NCBI GenBank assembly: GCA_031460455.1
Contig: JAVKTQ010000002.1
Coordinates: forward strand, 408,843 to 472,842
Origin: Sporomusaceae bacterium
GTDB lineage: Bacteria > Bacillota > Negativicutes > Sporomusales > UBA7701
Direction: 5' to 3'
Length of the DNA stretch: 64,000 nt
Position numbers and translations under genes: made by a program. This document shows positions 15,731 to 23,389 of the stretch, piece by piece; position 1 is the first letter of the stretch; each line of letters opens with the position of its first letter. The notes under the pieces are model-generated. The model was given only the letters and a program-made list of their open reading frames with translations. It ran no database searches and was not told the DNA's origin.

Positions 15731-16400
15731 TCCAGGTTACGATCTGACCCCGGAAAGAGGGTGGCAACCCGGTTGCCATCCTCTTTATTTCATTTTCGCC
15801 GCCGGCGGCGAAGAGGATGGCGTCGTCATCGACATGGCTCCCAGGGGCGGCGAACGTCACGCGGCAACCGCGGCAGCGCAGGCCTTCGGCCAGCGGCGCA
15901 AGCAGGGCGGCGAGCGGCGCGGCGGCGATGAATACGATCTGGCGGTCTGTTGCCGCCGCCAGTGTTTCGTGGCCGGTGAAGGCGTTGCCGGCAAGCATTG
16001 TCTGGACCGCCCGGCCGAGGAGCGGAGCGGCGGGGCAGGGGTCGAAGGAGAGGAGGTACATCAGGCCGGAAGAGTAGTTTCTGAGGGTTACCGCGTCGAT
16101 TTCCCGGCCGCCGGGCAGCGGGAAGCGGATTTTCACCGTCGTGCCGGCCGGCGCCGCCGCCAGTTTGTCGCCGCCCCTGATCACCAGCCCGGTGGCGCCT
16201 GCCAGGGAGCGCACGGCGACGACCGTCCCGGCCGCCCGGCGCTCGTCGCCGTCCCGCCACTGCCAGCGTTCGAGCGCGCACTGTCCCTGCCAGTCGCAGC
16301 CGCACACCGTCTCGCCCCTGAGCAGTGTGCAGTAGGTGCATTCCGCCGTTTCGGCAAGGAGGCACGGGCAGCGTTCCGCGGCGAGTTCTTCGCATTCCAC
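15717..16400 (-). CDS. Cys-rich protein, possibly a remnant of a flavin/Fe-S electron-transfer subunit
   Basis: A 227-residue ORF convergent with permease copy 2. The N-terminus has a dense cysteine array (RCPCLL, CTYC, VCGCDWQGQC within about residues 10-42), suited to Fe-S or zinc binding. Residues about 55-200 lack an obvious signature; a PyrK/oxidoreductase FAD-NAD relation is only a guess. GTG at 16400 is preferred over GTG 16409 because GAGGTG lies at a suitable distance. The last 20 or so codons run through the bidirectional terminator and 14 bp into the permease gene, and look like non-coding sequence read in frame. The gene may therefore be truncated or have lost its original stop. 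Confidence 0.6.
   Translation of the reverse strand: MECEELAAERCPCLLAETAECTYCTLLRGETVCGCDWQGQCALERWQWRDGDERRAAGTVVAVRSLAGATGLVIRGGDKLAAAPAGTTVKIRFPLPGGREIDAVTLRNYSSGLMYLLSFDPCPAAPLLGRAVQTMLAGNAFTGHETLAAATDRQIVFIAAAPLAALLAPLAEGLRCRGCRVTFAAPGSHVDDDAILFAAGGENEIKRMATGLPPSFRGQIVTWITGG
15754..15786. terminator. Bidirectional hairpin between convergent genes
   Basis: AAAGAGGGTGGCAAC (15754-15768) pairs with GTTGCCATCCTCTTT (15772-15786), with one G-T pair. T-rich on the plus side and A-rich on its left, so it can act for both the permease and the reverse-strand gene. Confidence 0.8.
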
Positions 16401-16637
16401 GGTTATCACCTCGCGATATTTCGTGCGCCGATGTTTGTCGGCTATCCATGATATGCGGGCGGCGGCCGGTCGGTGAGTGCTGTATGGCGGTTTTATATTT
16501 CACCATTTGAAACGGGCGGCGGCAGGAATATCCTCCCTGATACCGAATTTGCAATTAATAGATAAATAACTCAGTTAATAAAGTATTGGCATTTTCGCCG
16601 ATATTCGCTGTCCCCTGGTGAACGGAGGAGCGCTTCT

Positions 16638-17903
16638 TTGCCTAATATTGCGGTTAACAGTAAGTGGATTAAGAAACTTAACAGGTTGAATGTCCTTAAC
16701 ATCCTCAAACGCCAGGGTTCGGTGTCGCGCCAGGAGCTGGCGGTAATCACCGGCCTGACGGGCCCGGCGATCACCGGTATCGTCAAGGAGCTTCTCCGGA
16801 TGGGCTTCGTGAAGGAGACGGGGCTCGGCCGCTCCCAGGGGGGACGCAAGCCGATGCAGCTGGAGATTAACCCTGAGGCCGGCTATGTTTTCGGCGTCGA
16901 GGTTACCCGCCACGAGGTTTCGATGGGCATGGCCAACCTCACGGACGATCCCGTGCTGCTGCAGCGGCGGGCCGTCGATATGTCGGCGCCCCGGCCGGGT
17001 GTGGATAATTTTATCAAGATGATCACTTCGGCCGCCCGCATGGTGGAACGGAAGGGGCAGCTGCTGGCGCTGGGGGTGGCCTTTCCCGGCCTTCTCGACG
17101 CCGCAACCGGCACAGTCAAGCGCTCGGTCAACCTCGGCCCCGACTGGAACGGCTATCCTATCCAGGCGGCGCTGGAGGAGCGGCTGGGGGTCAAGGTTTT
17201 CGTCGAGAACAATTCCAACGCGGCGGCGCTGGCGGAAAGATGGTTCGGCGACTGCGCCGAATGCCGCGATTTGGTGTACGTAAACTGGGGCGAGGGCATC
17301 AGCGCCGGCGTGCTTACCGACGAGCGCATCCTCCAGGGCCACCGGGGGTTCGCGGGGGAGATCGGCCATATTGTCATTCAGGAGGGCGGCGCGCTTTGCA
17401 ATTGCGGCAACCGCGGCTGCCTGGAGACGATCTGCGGCATCCCCGCGCTGGAGCGCAAGGTGGCGAGCGAGCTGCCGTTCATCCCCGCCGACGATCCGGT
17501 GCGGGAGCGGGCCGCCGCCGGCAGGGTTTCGATCGAAGATTTCATCGACTGCGCGTCGGTCGAAGGCTCGTACTGCGCCGACCTGATGCGCCAGGTGGCG
17601 CGGTATATGGGCTACGCGGTGGCCGATGTCGTCAATATCCTCAATCCCCAGGTGGTTTTCCTCGGCGGGCGGATGGCCCGCGCGGCCATCCTCAGCCGGG
17701 ATGTGATCGAGGAGACGGTGCGTTCCCACGCTTTTCCCGAGGTGGCGGCGGCCACCGAGCTGAGGATTTCGTCGCTCGACGGGAGGGCCGGCTTTGCCGG
17801 CGCCTGCGCGCTGGCGCTCAGGGAAACAATGGAGTCTTCGGAGTCGGATCTGCTTAAAGGAGGCGAAGATCATCACTTACTTTTACCCCGAAAAACAATT
17901 TGA
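16638..17903 (+). CDS. ROK-family transcriptional regulator
   Basis: A 421-residue NagC/XylR-type regulator. The N-terminal winged helix (about 10-70, SRQELAVITGLTGPAITGIVKELLRMGFV) precedes a ROK sugar-kinase-like domain with the zinc motif CNCGNRGCLE (about residues 254-263). Such proteins repress sugar operons and release DNA on binding a sugar or sugar acid. The TTG start at 16638 is supported by GGAGGAG 7 bases upstream. The gene overlaps the start of the IolB-like gene by about 35 bp, so the two are likely translated together, and it heads the hexuronate-type operon that it probably controls. The AT-rich gap upstream (16410-16637) holds the divergent promoters. Confidence 0.9.
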   Translation: MPNIAVNSKWIKKLNRLNVLNILKRQGSVSRQELAVITGLTGPAITGIVKELLRMGFVKETGLGRSQGGRKPMQLEINPEAGYVFGVEVTRHEVSMGMANLTDDPVLLQRRAVDMSAPRPGVDNFIKMITSAARMVERKGQLLALGVAFPGLLDAATGTVKRSVNLGPDWNGYPIQAALEERLGVKVFVENNSNAAALAERWFGDCAECRDLVYVNWGEGISAGVLTDERILQGHRGFAGEIGHIVIQEGGALCNCGNRGCLETICGIPALERKVASELPFIPADDPVRERAAAGRVSIEDFIDCASVEGSYCADLMRQVARYMGYAVADVVNILNPQVVFLGGRMARAAILSRDVIEETVRSHAFPEVAAATELRISSLDGRAGFAGACALALRETMESSESDLLKGGEDHHLLLPRKTI

Positions 17904-18690
17904 TGGCTACCGGGAGGTCGTGCGGCTCGGCGACGGCCCCGAGTATATCGGCCTCGGCCTGTTGCGGCTTTCCGCCGGCGCCGTCCACAAGGCGGCGACC
18001 GCCGGCGAGGAGGTTGTGCTGGTGGTTTTGTCCGGTGTGTGCGATGTCGCGGCCGGCGCGGCCGAGTTTACGACGGTGGGCGGCCGCAGCGACGTTTTCG
18101 CCGGGCGGGCTTCGTCGGTGTACGTGCCGATCAACACGGCGTACAGCGTGACCGCCGCCGGCGGGCGGCCCGTGGAGGTGGCTGTGCTGTCGGCCAAGGC
18201 CGAGCGCAAGTTTTCGCCGTTCGCCGTGCGCCCGGACGAGGTGGTTGTCGCCCACCGCGGGGCGCTGAACTGGCAGCGGGATGTCCACGATATCGTCACA
18301 GGCAACGCCGACGGCCGCGTCGACCGGATCATCGTCGGCGAGACGTTTGCTTATCCCGGCCAGTGGTCGAGTTATCCGTCCCATAAGCACGACGTCCACG
18401 AGCCACCGCACGAGGGGCTGTTCGAGGAGATATATCTGTTCAAGGTCAAGCCGGCGGGCGGGTTCGGCGTGCAGATAATGTACAGCGACGACCTGTCGCT
18501 CCGGGAGGCTTTCATGCTCAAGGACGGCGACGCCGTTTTCCTGCCGCGGGGCTACCATCCGGTGGGCGCGGCCCCCGGCTGCCAGTTGTATTATCTGTGG
18601 GTGATGGCCGGCCCCCACGGGCGCAAGCTCGTGCCGCGGGACGACCCCAACCTGGCCTGGCTGCAGAACGTGCCCCCGATGCTCAAATAG
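17869..18690 (+). CDS. IolB/KduI-family sugar-acid isomerase
   Basis: A 273-residue bicupin of the 5-deoxyglucuronate isomerase (IolB) / 5-keto-4-deoxyuronate isomerase family, with the metal-binding region SSYPSHKHDVHEPP and GLFEEIYLFK and the later DGDAVFLPRGYHPVGAAPG. No other inositol genes are near; the neighbours are a TRAP transporter, uxaB and uxaA. It may therefore isomerise a hexuronate rather than 5-deoxyglucuronate (inference). The start is unusual: AAAGGAGG at 17856-17863 points at ATC codons at 17869 and 17872, and there is no ATG, GTG or TTG nearby in frame. The next upstream in-frame ATG (17794) would add 25 residues inside the ROK gene. Confidence 0.85.
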   Translation: MITYFYPEKQFDGYREVVRLGDGPEYIGLGLLRLSAGAVHKAATAGEEVVLVVLSGVCDVAAGAAEFTTVGGRSDVFAGRASSVYVPINTAYSVTAAGGRPVEVAVLSAKAERKFSPFAVRPDEVVVAHRGALNWQRDVHDIVTGNADGRVDRIIVGETFAYPGQWSSYPSHKHDVHEPPHEGLFEEIYLFKVKPAGGFGVQIMYSDDLSLREAFMLKDGDAVFLPRGYHPVGAAPGCQLYYLWVMAGPHGRKLVPRDDPNLAWLQNVPPMLK

Positions 18691-18761
18691 CCTCAGGCAC
18701 AGGGCGGAAGCCGCGGAGGCTTCTCCGTTTAAATAAATATATATATCTAGGGAGGGTCAAC

Positions 18762-19772
18762 ATGAACAAGAGAACCATCGCGATCCTGGTAGCCGTGCTG
18801 TTCGTCCTCACCGGCATTTTCGCCGGCTGCGGCGGCGGCGACAAGAAACCGGCCCAGCCGGCCCAGCAGCAGCTTGTGCTGAAACTGGGCGAAACCCATC
18901 CCCCCGACTACCCCACCACCCTCGGCGACAAGAAATTCGCCGAACTCGTGACCGAGCGCTCCAAGGGCCGCATCAAGGTCGAAGTTTATCCCTCGTCCCA
19001 GCTCGGCGAAGAGAAAGCCGTCATCGAGCAGGTTCAGCTCGGCGCTATCGCCTTCACCCGCGTCAGCACCGGCCCGATGGCCGAGTTCTACAAACCGATG
19101 GGCGTCTTCTCGCTGCCCTACATTTTTAACAGCGGCGACCATATGTGGAAATTCCTCAACGGCCCGGACGGCCAGAAGATGCTCGACGGCCTGACCGCCT
19201 CCAAGTTCATCGGCCTGTGCTACTTCGATCCGGGCGCCCGCAGCTTCTACTCGACCAAGCCGATCAAATCCCTCGAGGACATGAAGGGTCTCAAGATCCG
19301 CGTTATCCAAAACAAGATCAATATGGACCTCATGCAGGCCCTGGGCGCCAGCGCCACCCCGATGCCGTACGGCCAGGTGTTCAGCTCGCTGCAGACCGGC
19401 GTTATCGACGGCGCGGAGAACAACTTCCCCAGCTATCTGACCGCCAACCACTACCAGGTGGCCAAGTACTACCTCGTCGACACCCACCAGCGGGTGCCGG
19501 AAGTGCTCGTGATGAGCAAGGTCGTCTGGGATAAGCTCTCCGAAGAAGACCGCAAGCTTATCAAGCAGGCGGCCACCGACGCGGTAGCCACGCAACGCGA
19601 CCTGTGGAACAAGTTCGAGAAGGAAGCCGAAGGCAAAGTGAAGGCCGCCGGCTGCACCGTCACCGAAGTCAAAGATCTCAAGCCCTGGCAGGAAGCGGTA
19701 AAACCGATGATCGCGAAGTATCGCGCCGATTACGGCGAAGTGCTTGACGCGATCGCCAAAGCTGCCAAGTAA
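18762..19772 (+). CDS. dctP: TRAP transporter substrate-binding lipoprotein (DctP family)
   Basis: A 336-residue periplasmic binding protein with a lipoprotein signal (lipobox FAGC, about residues 21-24). It follows the DctP pattern: KLGETHPPDYPTTLGDKKFAELV at the start, VYPSSQLG, and the substrate-contacting MKGLKIRV and YGQVFSSLQTGVIDGAENN region. It captures an organic acid for the DctQM channel; the uxaB/uxaA context suggests a hexuronate (galacturonate/tagaturonate type). ATG 18762 follows AGGGAGGG. The hairpin at 19800 between this gene and dctQ could keep the binding protein more abundant than the membrane subunits. Confidence 0.94.
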   Translation: MNKRTIAILVAVLFVLTGIFAGCGGGDKKPAQPAQQQLVLKLGETHPPDYPTTLGDKKFAELVTERSKGRIKVEVYPSSQLGEEKAVIEQVQLGAIAFTRVSTGPMAEFYKPMGVFSLPYIFNSGDHMWKFLNGPDGQKMLDGLTASKFIGLCYFDPGARSFYSTKPIKSLEDMKGLKIRVIQNKINMDLMQALGASATPMPYGQVFSSLQTGVIDGAENNFPSYLTANHYQVAKYYLVDTHQRVPEVLVMSKVVWDKLSEEDRKLIKQAATDAVATQRDLWNKFEKEAEGKVKAAGCTVTEVKDLKPWQEAVKPMIAKYRADYGEVLDAIAKAAK

Positions 19773-19799
19773 TTACTGAAGCTTATCGATGAACCGGCC

Positions 19800-19832
19800 G
19801 ACTGGCGGCGCTCCCCCGGAGGGCCGCCAGTC
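19800..19832 (+). terminator. Intercistronic hairpin between dctP and dctQ
   Basis: GACTGGCGGC (19800-19809) pairs with GCCGCCAGTC (19823-19832), with a further CTCC/GGAG inner pairing. There is no strong T tail, so it looks like an attenuating or RNA-stabilising stem. Confidence 0.6.
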
Positions 19833-19867
19833 TTGCCGATGCTAAGAAGTTTGGGGGTGACCCGCGC

Positions 19868-20380
19868 GTGCAAATGCTCAAGATGGTGCTTACAAGGGCG
19901 GATAAAATACTCGAAGGGTTCGCAATTCTCAGTCTGCTGGCGATGATCCTCATTGTGACCATGCAGGTTTTCACCCGAAAACTGTTTAACTTCGTCTTCT
20001 TCTGGTCGGAGGAAATCACCCTTCTCCTGCTGGCCTGGTTTTCCTACATGGGTATCGCCATCGGCTTCCGCGAGAAGCTGCATATGAATATGGACATGAT
20101 CGAGAATTACGTGTCAAAACGGGCTATCTATTTCATGGACAGGATTATCGACGTGTCGACTTTCGCTTTTGGCCTTTATCTGATTATCGCCGGCTGGGAT
20201 TTTACTCTCCTCATGCACGAATCCACCCTGCCGGCAACCAAGCTGCCGAACAGCCTGCTGTACGTCGTTATGCCGCTGACCGGCGTGATGACCTGCGCCT
20301 ATTCGGCTCTTCAGTTTTTCGGCTATGACATCCGCCGCTACTCCGATGTGGAGGAGGAAATAAAGCAAAATGATGCCTGA
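19868..20380 (+). CDS. dctQ: TRAP transporter small membrane subunit (DctQ family)
   Basis: A 170-residue protein with four predicted transmembrane segments (about 15-35, 45-65, 88-108, 128-150) and the family motif FTRKLFNFVFFWSEE near residue 35. It pairs with DctM to form the sodium-driven channel. GTG 19868 follows GGGGGTGA; ATG 19874 is a second option. The end overlaps the dctM start. Confidence 0.92.
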   Translation: MQMLKMVLTRADKILEGFAILSLLAMILIVTMQVFTRKLFNFVFFWSEEITLLLLAWFSYMGIAIGFREKLHMNMDMIENYVSKRAIYFMDRIIDVSTFAFGLYLIIAGWDFTLLMHESTLPATKLPNSLLYVVMPLTGVMTCAYSALQFFGYDIRRYSDVEEEIKQNDA

Positions 20381-21665
20381 TCAATCAATTGCTATCTGGA
20401 TACTGGCACTCAGCTTCGTCGTCCTCCTCATCCTGCGTTTCCCGGTTGCCCTGACCCTGGTGTTTTCGTCCATTCTGACGCTATGGTATCTCGAAATCCC
20501 GCTGGTGGTCGTCGGCCAGCAGATGATCCAGGGGATAACGATTTATTCCCTGCTAGCCATTCCTTTTTTCATCCTTACCGGCCAGATCCTCGGCGAGGGC
20601 GGACTGGCCAATAGGATCGTCAACCTGGCCAACCTGTTCGTGGGCCGCATCCGCGGCGGCCTTGCCCTGGTAAACAGTGTGGCCTGCATGTTTTTCGGCA
20701 ATCTGTCCGGGTCGGCGGTGGCCGACGCGTCGGCCATCGGCTCGGTTATGATACCTTTAATGAAGAAGAAGGGTTACGCGGCCGATTACTGTGTCGGCGT
20801 CACCATTTCCTCCGCCATCCAGGGGGTTGTCGTGCCACCCAGCCACAATCTGGTGCTGTACGCCATCGCCGCCGGCGGGGTGTCGATCAGCGGCCTTTTC
20901 CTGGCCGGTATCGTTCCCGGCATCATCCTGCTGTCGTCCCTGATGCTGACAAGCTATATCATCGCGGTGAAAAAAGGCTATCCCAAGGGCGACCCGATCG
21001 AAAAGGGCCAGATACCCGGCATCCTCTTCCACGGCTTTTTGTCCTTCACGCCGGCGATCATCATCCTCGGCGGCATTATCACCGGCTGGTCCACGGCCAC
21101 CGAATCGGGCGCTCTGGCAGCCGTTTACTCCTTCCTGTTGGCCTTCTTCGTTTACCGCGAGGCGTCCCTGAAGCAGATGTGGCCGGTGCTTGTCCGCACT
21201 TTCCGGACGGTGCTGATGGTATTTTTCCTGATCGCCGCTTCGCAGGCGTTCGGCTGGGTCATGGCTTATCTGCACCTGCCGGATCTCATCACCCAGTGGT
21301 TCCTGTCGGTGTCCGACCAACCGTGGGTCATCTTGCTGATGATCAACATCCTGCTCCTCATCCTCGGCGCGCCGATGGATATGGCGCCGATGATCCTCAT
21401 CCTCACCCCCGTCCTGCTGCCGGTGTGCAAGGCGATCGGCATGGACCCCATCCATTTCGGCATCGTCCTGATCTTCAACGCCGGCATGGGACTGCTGACC
21501 CCGCCGGTCGGTACGGTGCTGTTCGTGGGCTGCGCCATCGGCAAGGTGTCGGTGGACGCCGGCACACGGGCGATGATGCCGTTTTTCCTGGCCATGCTGG
21601 TGGTGCTGTTTATGTTGACGTATATACCGGCGCTGTCGATGTGGCTGCCCAATATGTTTAAGTGA
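20370..21665 (+). CDS. dctM: TRAP transporter large membrane subunit (DctM family)
   Basis: A 431-residue polytopic protein with about twelve hydrophobic segments. DctM signatures are present: GNLSGSAVADASAIGSVMIP, VVVPPSHNLVLYA, WSTATESGALAAVY and LLTPPVGTVLFVG. It couples substrate import to the sodium gradient. It begins inside the end of dctQ (ATG at 20370 or 20373, after GGAGGAGGAAA). The first intergenic repeat of the dispersed family starts 13 bp after its stop. Confidence 0.95.
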   Translation: MMPDQSIAIWILALSFVVLLILRFPVALTLVFSSILTLWYLEIPLVVVGQQMIQGITIYSLLAIPFFILTGQILGEGGLANRIVNLANLFVGRIRGGLALVNSVACMFFGNLSGSAVADASAIGSVMIPLMKKKGYAADYCVGVTISSAIQGVVVPPSHNLVLYAIAAGGVSISGLFLAGIVPGIILLSSLMLTSYIIAVKKGYPKGDPIEKGQIPGILFHGFLSFTPAIIILGGIITGWSTATESGALAAVYSFLLAFFVYREASLKQMWPVLVRTFRTVLMVFFLIAASQAFGWVMAYLHLPDLITQWFLSVSDQPWVILLMINILLLILGAPMDMAPMILILTPVLLPVCKAIGMDPIHFGIVLIFNAGMGLLTPPVGTVLFVGCAIGKVSVDAGTRAMMPFFLAMLVVLFMLTYIPALSMWLPNMFK

Positions 21666-21677
21666 CGATACTTTTGG

Positions 21678-21799
21678 CAGAACGTTGATAACCCCTATCT
21701 GCGTCGTTGGTCCTCAGAGCGTTTGCTAGCGTACTTCCGTGTACGCGTCGCGGCACGCTCTTCCGGTCCGCCTAGCATCTAGGGGTTCTGAACGTCCTG
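21678..21799 (+). repeat. Dispersed intergenic palindromic repeat, copy 1 (forward)
   Basis: Ends AGAACGTT..AACCCCTA and TAGGGGTT..GAACGTCC, with the family core CTCAGAGCGTTTGCTAGCGTAC followed by GTACGCGTCGCGGC. The inner segment can fold into a long stem. It is the most diverged of the full copies and lies between dctM and uxaB. Confidence 0.8.
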
Positions 21800-21837
21800 C
21801 TCGCCAGCCCTTCGTGGGCTTAAGGAGGTACGTTTTA

Positions 21838-23373
21838 ATGCCTAAACTTACGAAAAAACTGCTGGACGGGAGTTTCCGCTTTCCGCCGGAGATGGATTTG
21901 CCCGCCTATCCCGATAATCTGCCCGAGAGGGTGATCCAGTTCGGCGAGGGCAATTTCCTGCGCGCTTTTGTGGACTGGATGTTCCACCGTCTCAACAACA
22001 GCGGCCAGTGGGGCGGCCGGGTGGTCGTCGTGCAGCCGATCGCCGACGGACTGGCCGATCGCCTGAACGGGCAGGACGGCCTGTATACGCTGGCCCTGCG
22101 CGGCCTGCAGGACGGCCAGCCCACCGAGGATCTGTCGGTGATCGGCGTTATCAGCCGCGCGTTGAGCGCTTATAGCCAGTGGGACGAGGTGCTGAAATGC
22201 GCCGAGAACCCCACCATCGAGTATCTGATTTCCAACACGACCGAGGCGGGCATCAGCCACGATCCCGAGGACGGGCCCGAGCTCGCGCCGCCGGTGTCTT
22301 TCCCCGGCAAGGTGACGGCGTACCTTTACAGGCGGTTCCGCCATTTCGGCGGCGATGCCGGCAAAGGGATGACGATCATTCCCTGCGAGCTCATCGACCG
22401 CAACGGCGACGTGCTGAAGAAAGTGGTGCTGCGCTACGCCGCGGAGTGGAAGCTGCCGGCGGAGTTCGCCGCCTGGGTGGAAAAGAGCAATCTGTTCCTC
22501 AATACCCTCGTCGACCGGGTGGTGACCGGCTATCCCCGCGACGAGGTTGCGGCGTTCGCCAAGCGCCTCGGCTACGAGGACGGCCTGCTGGATACGGGCG
22601 AACGCTTCCACCTGTGGGTGATCGAGGGCCCGGCCCGCCTGGCGGAGAAGCTGCCCTTCACCCGCATCGGCCTCAACGTCATCTGGACGGACGACATGAC
22701 CCCGTACCGCACCCGCAAGGTCCGCGTATTGAACGGCGCGCATACCGCCTCGGTGCCGGCCGCGTTCCTCTACGGGCTGGATACGGTGGGCGAGATGATG
22801 GACGATAAGGTGACGGGACGGTTTGTCCGCGAGGCGATCTATGAGGAGATCATCCCCGCTTGCGGGCTTGACAAGGATATGTTAAAATCGTTTGCGGACG
22901 CGGTCGTCGAACGGTTCCGCAACCCTTACATCAGGCATTATCTGATCAGCATTCTGCTCAATTCGGCGTCGAAGTTCAAGAACCGCGTCCTGCCGTCCAT
23001 CCTCGACCACCAGGAGCGTTTCGGCCGCCTGCCGCAGCGCCTGGTATTCAGCCTGGCGGCCCTGATGGCCGTTTACCGGGACGGGAAGATCAACGGTGCG
23101 GTGATGGAAGCCCGCCGCGAAAAGGGTTCGTTCGAGATGCGCGACGACGTGTTCGTGCTTGAGGCGATGGCGGCCGCGTGGGCAAAGTACGACGACACCG
23201 ACGCCGGCGCCCGCGCGGCTGTGGCCGAGGTGCTTGCCAATACGGCCCTGTGGGGCCAGGATCTTAACAAGGTGGCCGGCCTGAGCGAGGCGACCGCCGG
23301 TTATCTGCGCAGCATCTGCCGGGACGGCATGGCGGCGGCGATCGCGGCCGTGGCGGGCGGCGAGCGTCAGTGA
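21838..23373 (+). CDS. uxaB: Tagaturonate reductase (altronate oxidoreductase)
   Basis: A 511-residue member of the mannitol/altronate dehydrogenase family, slightly longer than the usual 480-500. The N-terminal nucleotide-binding motif is QFGEGNFLRAFVDWM; catalytic-region motifs include TRKVRVLNGAHT, the conserved Lys-x-x-x-Leu-Asn-Gly-x-His segment. It reduces D-tagaturonate to D-altronate with NADH. ATG 21838 follows AAGGAGG. It is followed 16 bp later by uxaA, the next step of the same pathway. The subfamily (UxaB rather than UxuB) rests on the pairing with uxaA. Confidence 0.9.
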   Translation: MPKLTKKLLDGSFRFPPEMDLPAYPDNLPERVIQFGEGNFLRAFVDWMFHRLNNSGQWGGRVVVVQPIADGLADRLNGQDGLYTLALRGLQDGQPTEDLSVIGVISRALSAYSQWDEVLKCAENPTIEYLISNTTEAGISHDPEDGPELAPPVSFPGKVTAYLYRRFRHFGGDAGKGMTIIPCELIDRNGDVLKKVVLRYAAEWKLPAEFAAWVEKSNLFLNTLVDRVVTGYPRDEVAAFAKRLGYEDGLLDTGERFHLWVIEGPARLAEKLPFTRIGLNVIWTDDMTPYRTRKVRVLNGAHTASVPAAFLYGLDTVGEMMDDKVTGRFVREAIYEEIIPACGLDKDMLKSFADAVVERFRNPYIRHYLISILLNSASKFKNRVLPSILDHQERFGRLPQRLVFSLAALMAVYRDGKINGAVMEARREKGSFEMRDDVFVLEAMAAAWAKYDDTDAGARAAVAEVLANTALWGQDLNKVAGLSEATAGYLRSICRDGMAAAIAAVAGGERQ

Positions 23374-23389
23374 CGAGAGGAGAGACTGC

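Noticed and set aside
4872..16637. Sigma-54 (-24/-12) promoters near rpoN
   Set aside because: I looked for TGGCAC-N5-TTGC patterns in the gaps and saw none convincing; no sigma-54 activator is encoded here.
17794..17868. ATG 17794 as the start of the IolB-like gene
   Set aside because: It gives 25 extra Arg/Ser-rich residues, lies deep in the ROK gene and has no ribosome site, whereas AAAGGAGG points to 17869.
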